Assembly (NCBI GenBank): GCA_001029295.1
Contig: LDXJ01000062.1
Span: 62,001-126,000, forward strand
Length of the DNA stretch: 64,000 bases
Reading direction: 5' to 3'
Origin: Peptococcaceae bacterium CEB3
Lineage (GTDB): Bacteria; Bacillota; Desulfitobacteriia; Desulfitobacteriales; Desulfitobacteriaceae
Position 1 is the first letter of the stretch. Each line of letters begins with the position of its first letter. Below the pieces are notes generated by a model, which saw only the letters and a list, made by a program, of their open reading frames with translations, was not told the DNA's origin and searched no databases. Made by a program: the position numbers and the translations under genes. This document shows, one piece after another, positions 64,000 through 64,000 of this stretch.

Positions 64000-64000
64000 C

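Overview
The window looks like a chromosome segment of an anaerobic Gram-positive of the class Clostridia, probably Desulfitobacterium/Peptococcaceae-like. This rests on the ribosomal and RNA polymerase gene order, strong Shine-Dalgarno sequences with TTGACA-17-TATAAT-type promoters, a Cys-rich insert in EF-Tu, an insert in ribosomal protein S12, and several corrinoid methyltransferase sets. The species cannot be fixed from sequence alone.

Layout. 1-2.7 kb: end of dnaG, rpoD, and a tRNA operon (Asn, CAT-anticodon, Glu, Val). 2.7-7.3 kb: a small gene broken by a 26-bp duplication, then a promoter flanked by two operators and an operon of MFS transporter, methyl-H4folate methyltransferase (MT II), corrinoid protein and UroD-type methyltransferase (MT I). 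7.4-12.6 kb: small genes and a run of decayed genes (sigma-54 activator, DUF5643-like protein, phasin-like protein, UbiB kinase). 12.7-23.3 kb: a GntR/HutC repressor with a corrinoid protein, then a second methyltransferase operon (MT II, MT I, a 59-aa protein, corrinoid protein, RACE activator, a second UroD-like protein, a MetH-activation-like protein, a DUF6951-like protein, a Bcr/CflA transporter). The same 12-bp palindrome (TTGTATAKACAA) stands at the MFS promoter, the gntR promoter and the second operon promoter, so the repressor probably controls all three units.

23.3-35.8 kb: a near-empty stretch, an IS, and a divergent DeoR-controlled operon for an ABC sugar/polyol importer, a polyol dehydrogenase, a HAD phosphatase and xylulokinase. 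It is bracketed by two copies of a roughly 100-bp repeat and followed by IS21 and integrase debris. 35.8-37.6 kb: an IS1182-type element split by a frameshift. 37.9-45.6 kb: two small genes, then a type I-B-like CRISPR interference operon (cas6-cas8-cas7-cas5-cas3) with a five-repeat array and no cas1, cas2 or cas4. At 45.87 kb lies the 3' half of a tRNA-Thr gene, the likely scar of site-specific integration.

45.9-64 kb: conserved housekeeping DNA: tRNA-Tyr, initiator tRNA, rpmG, secE, nusG, rplK, rplA, L10 leader, rplJ, rplL, rpoB, rpoC, an L7Ae-like gene, rpsL, rpsG, fusA, tuf, rpsJ and rplC. Heptamer repeats (GARGTCR) recur beside the tRNA genes and between fusA and tuf.

How the parts work together: the two methyltransferase sets look like aryl methyl ether O-demethylases. 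MT I moves a methyl group from substrate to the corrinoid protein, MT II passes it to tetrahydrofolate, and RACE re-reduces inactivated cobalt. The parent substrate cannot be read from the sequence. Several accessory genes carry single-base frameshifts, many in homopolymers, so true decay and sequencing error have to be told apart.
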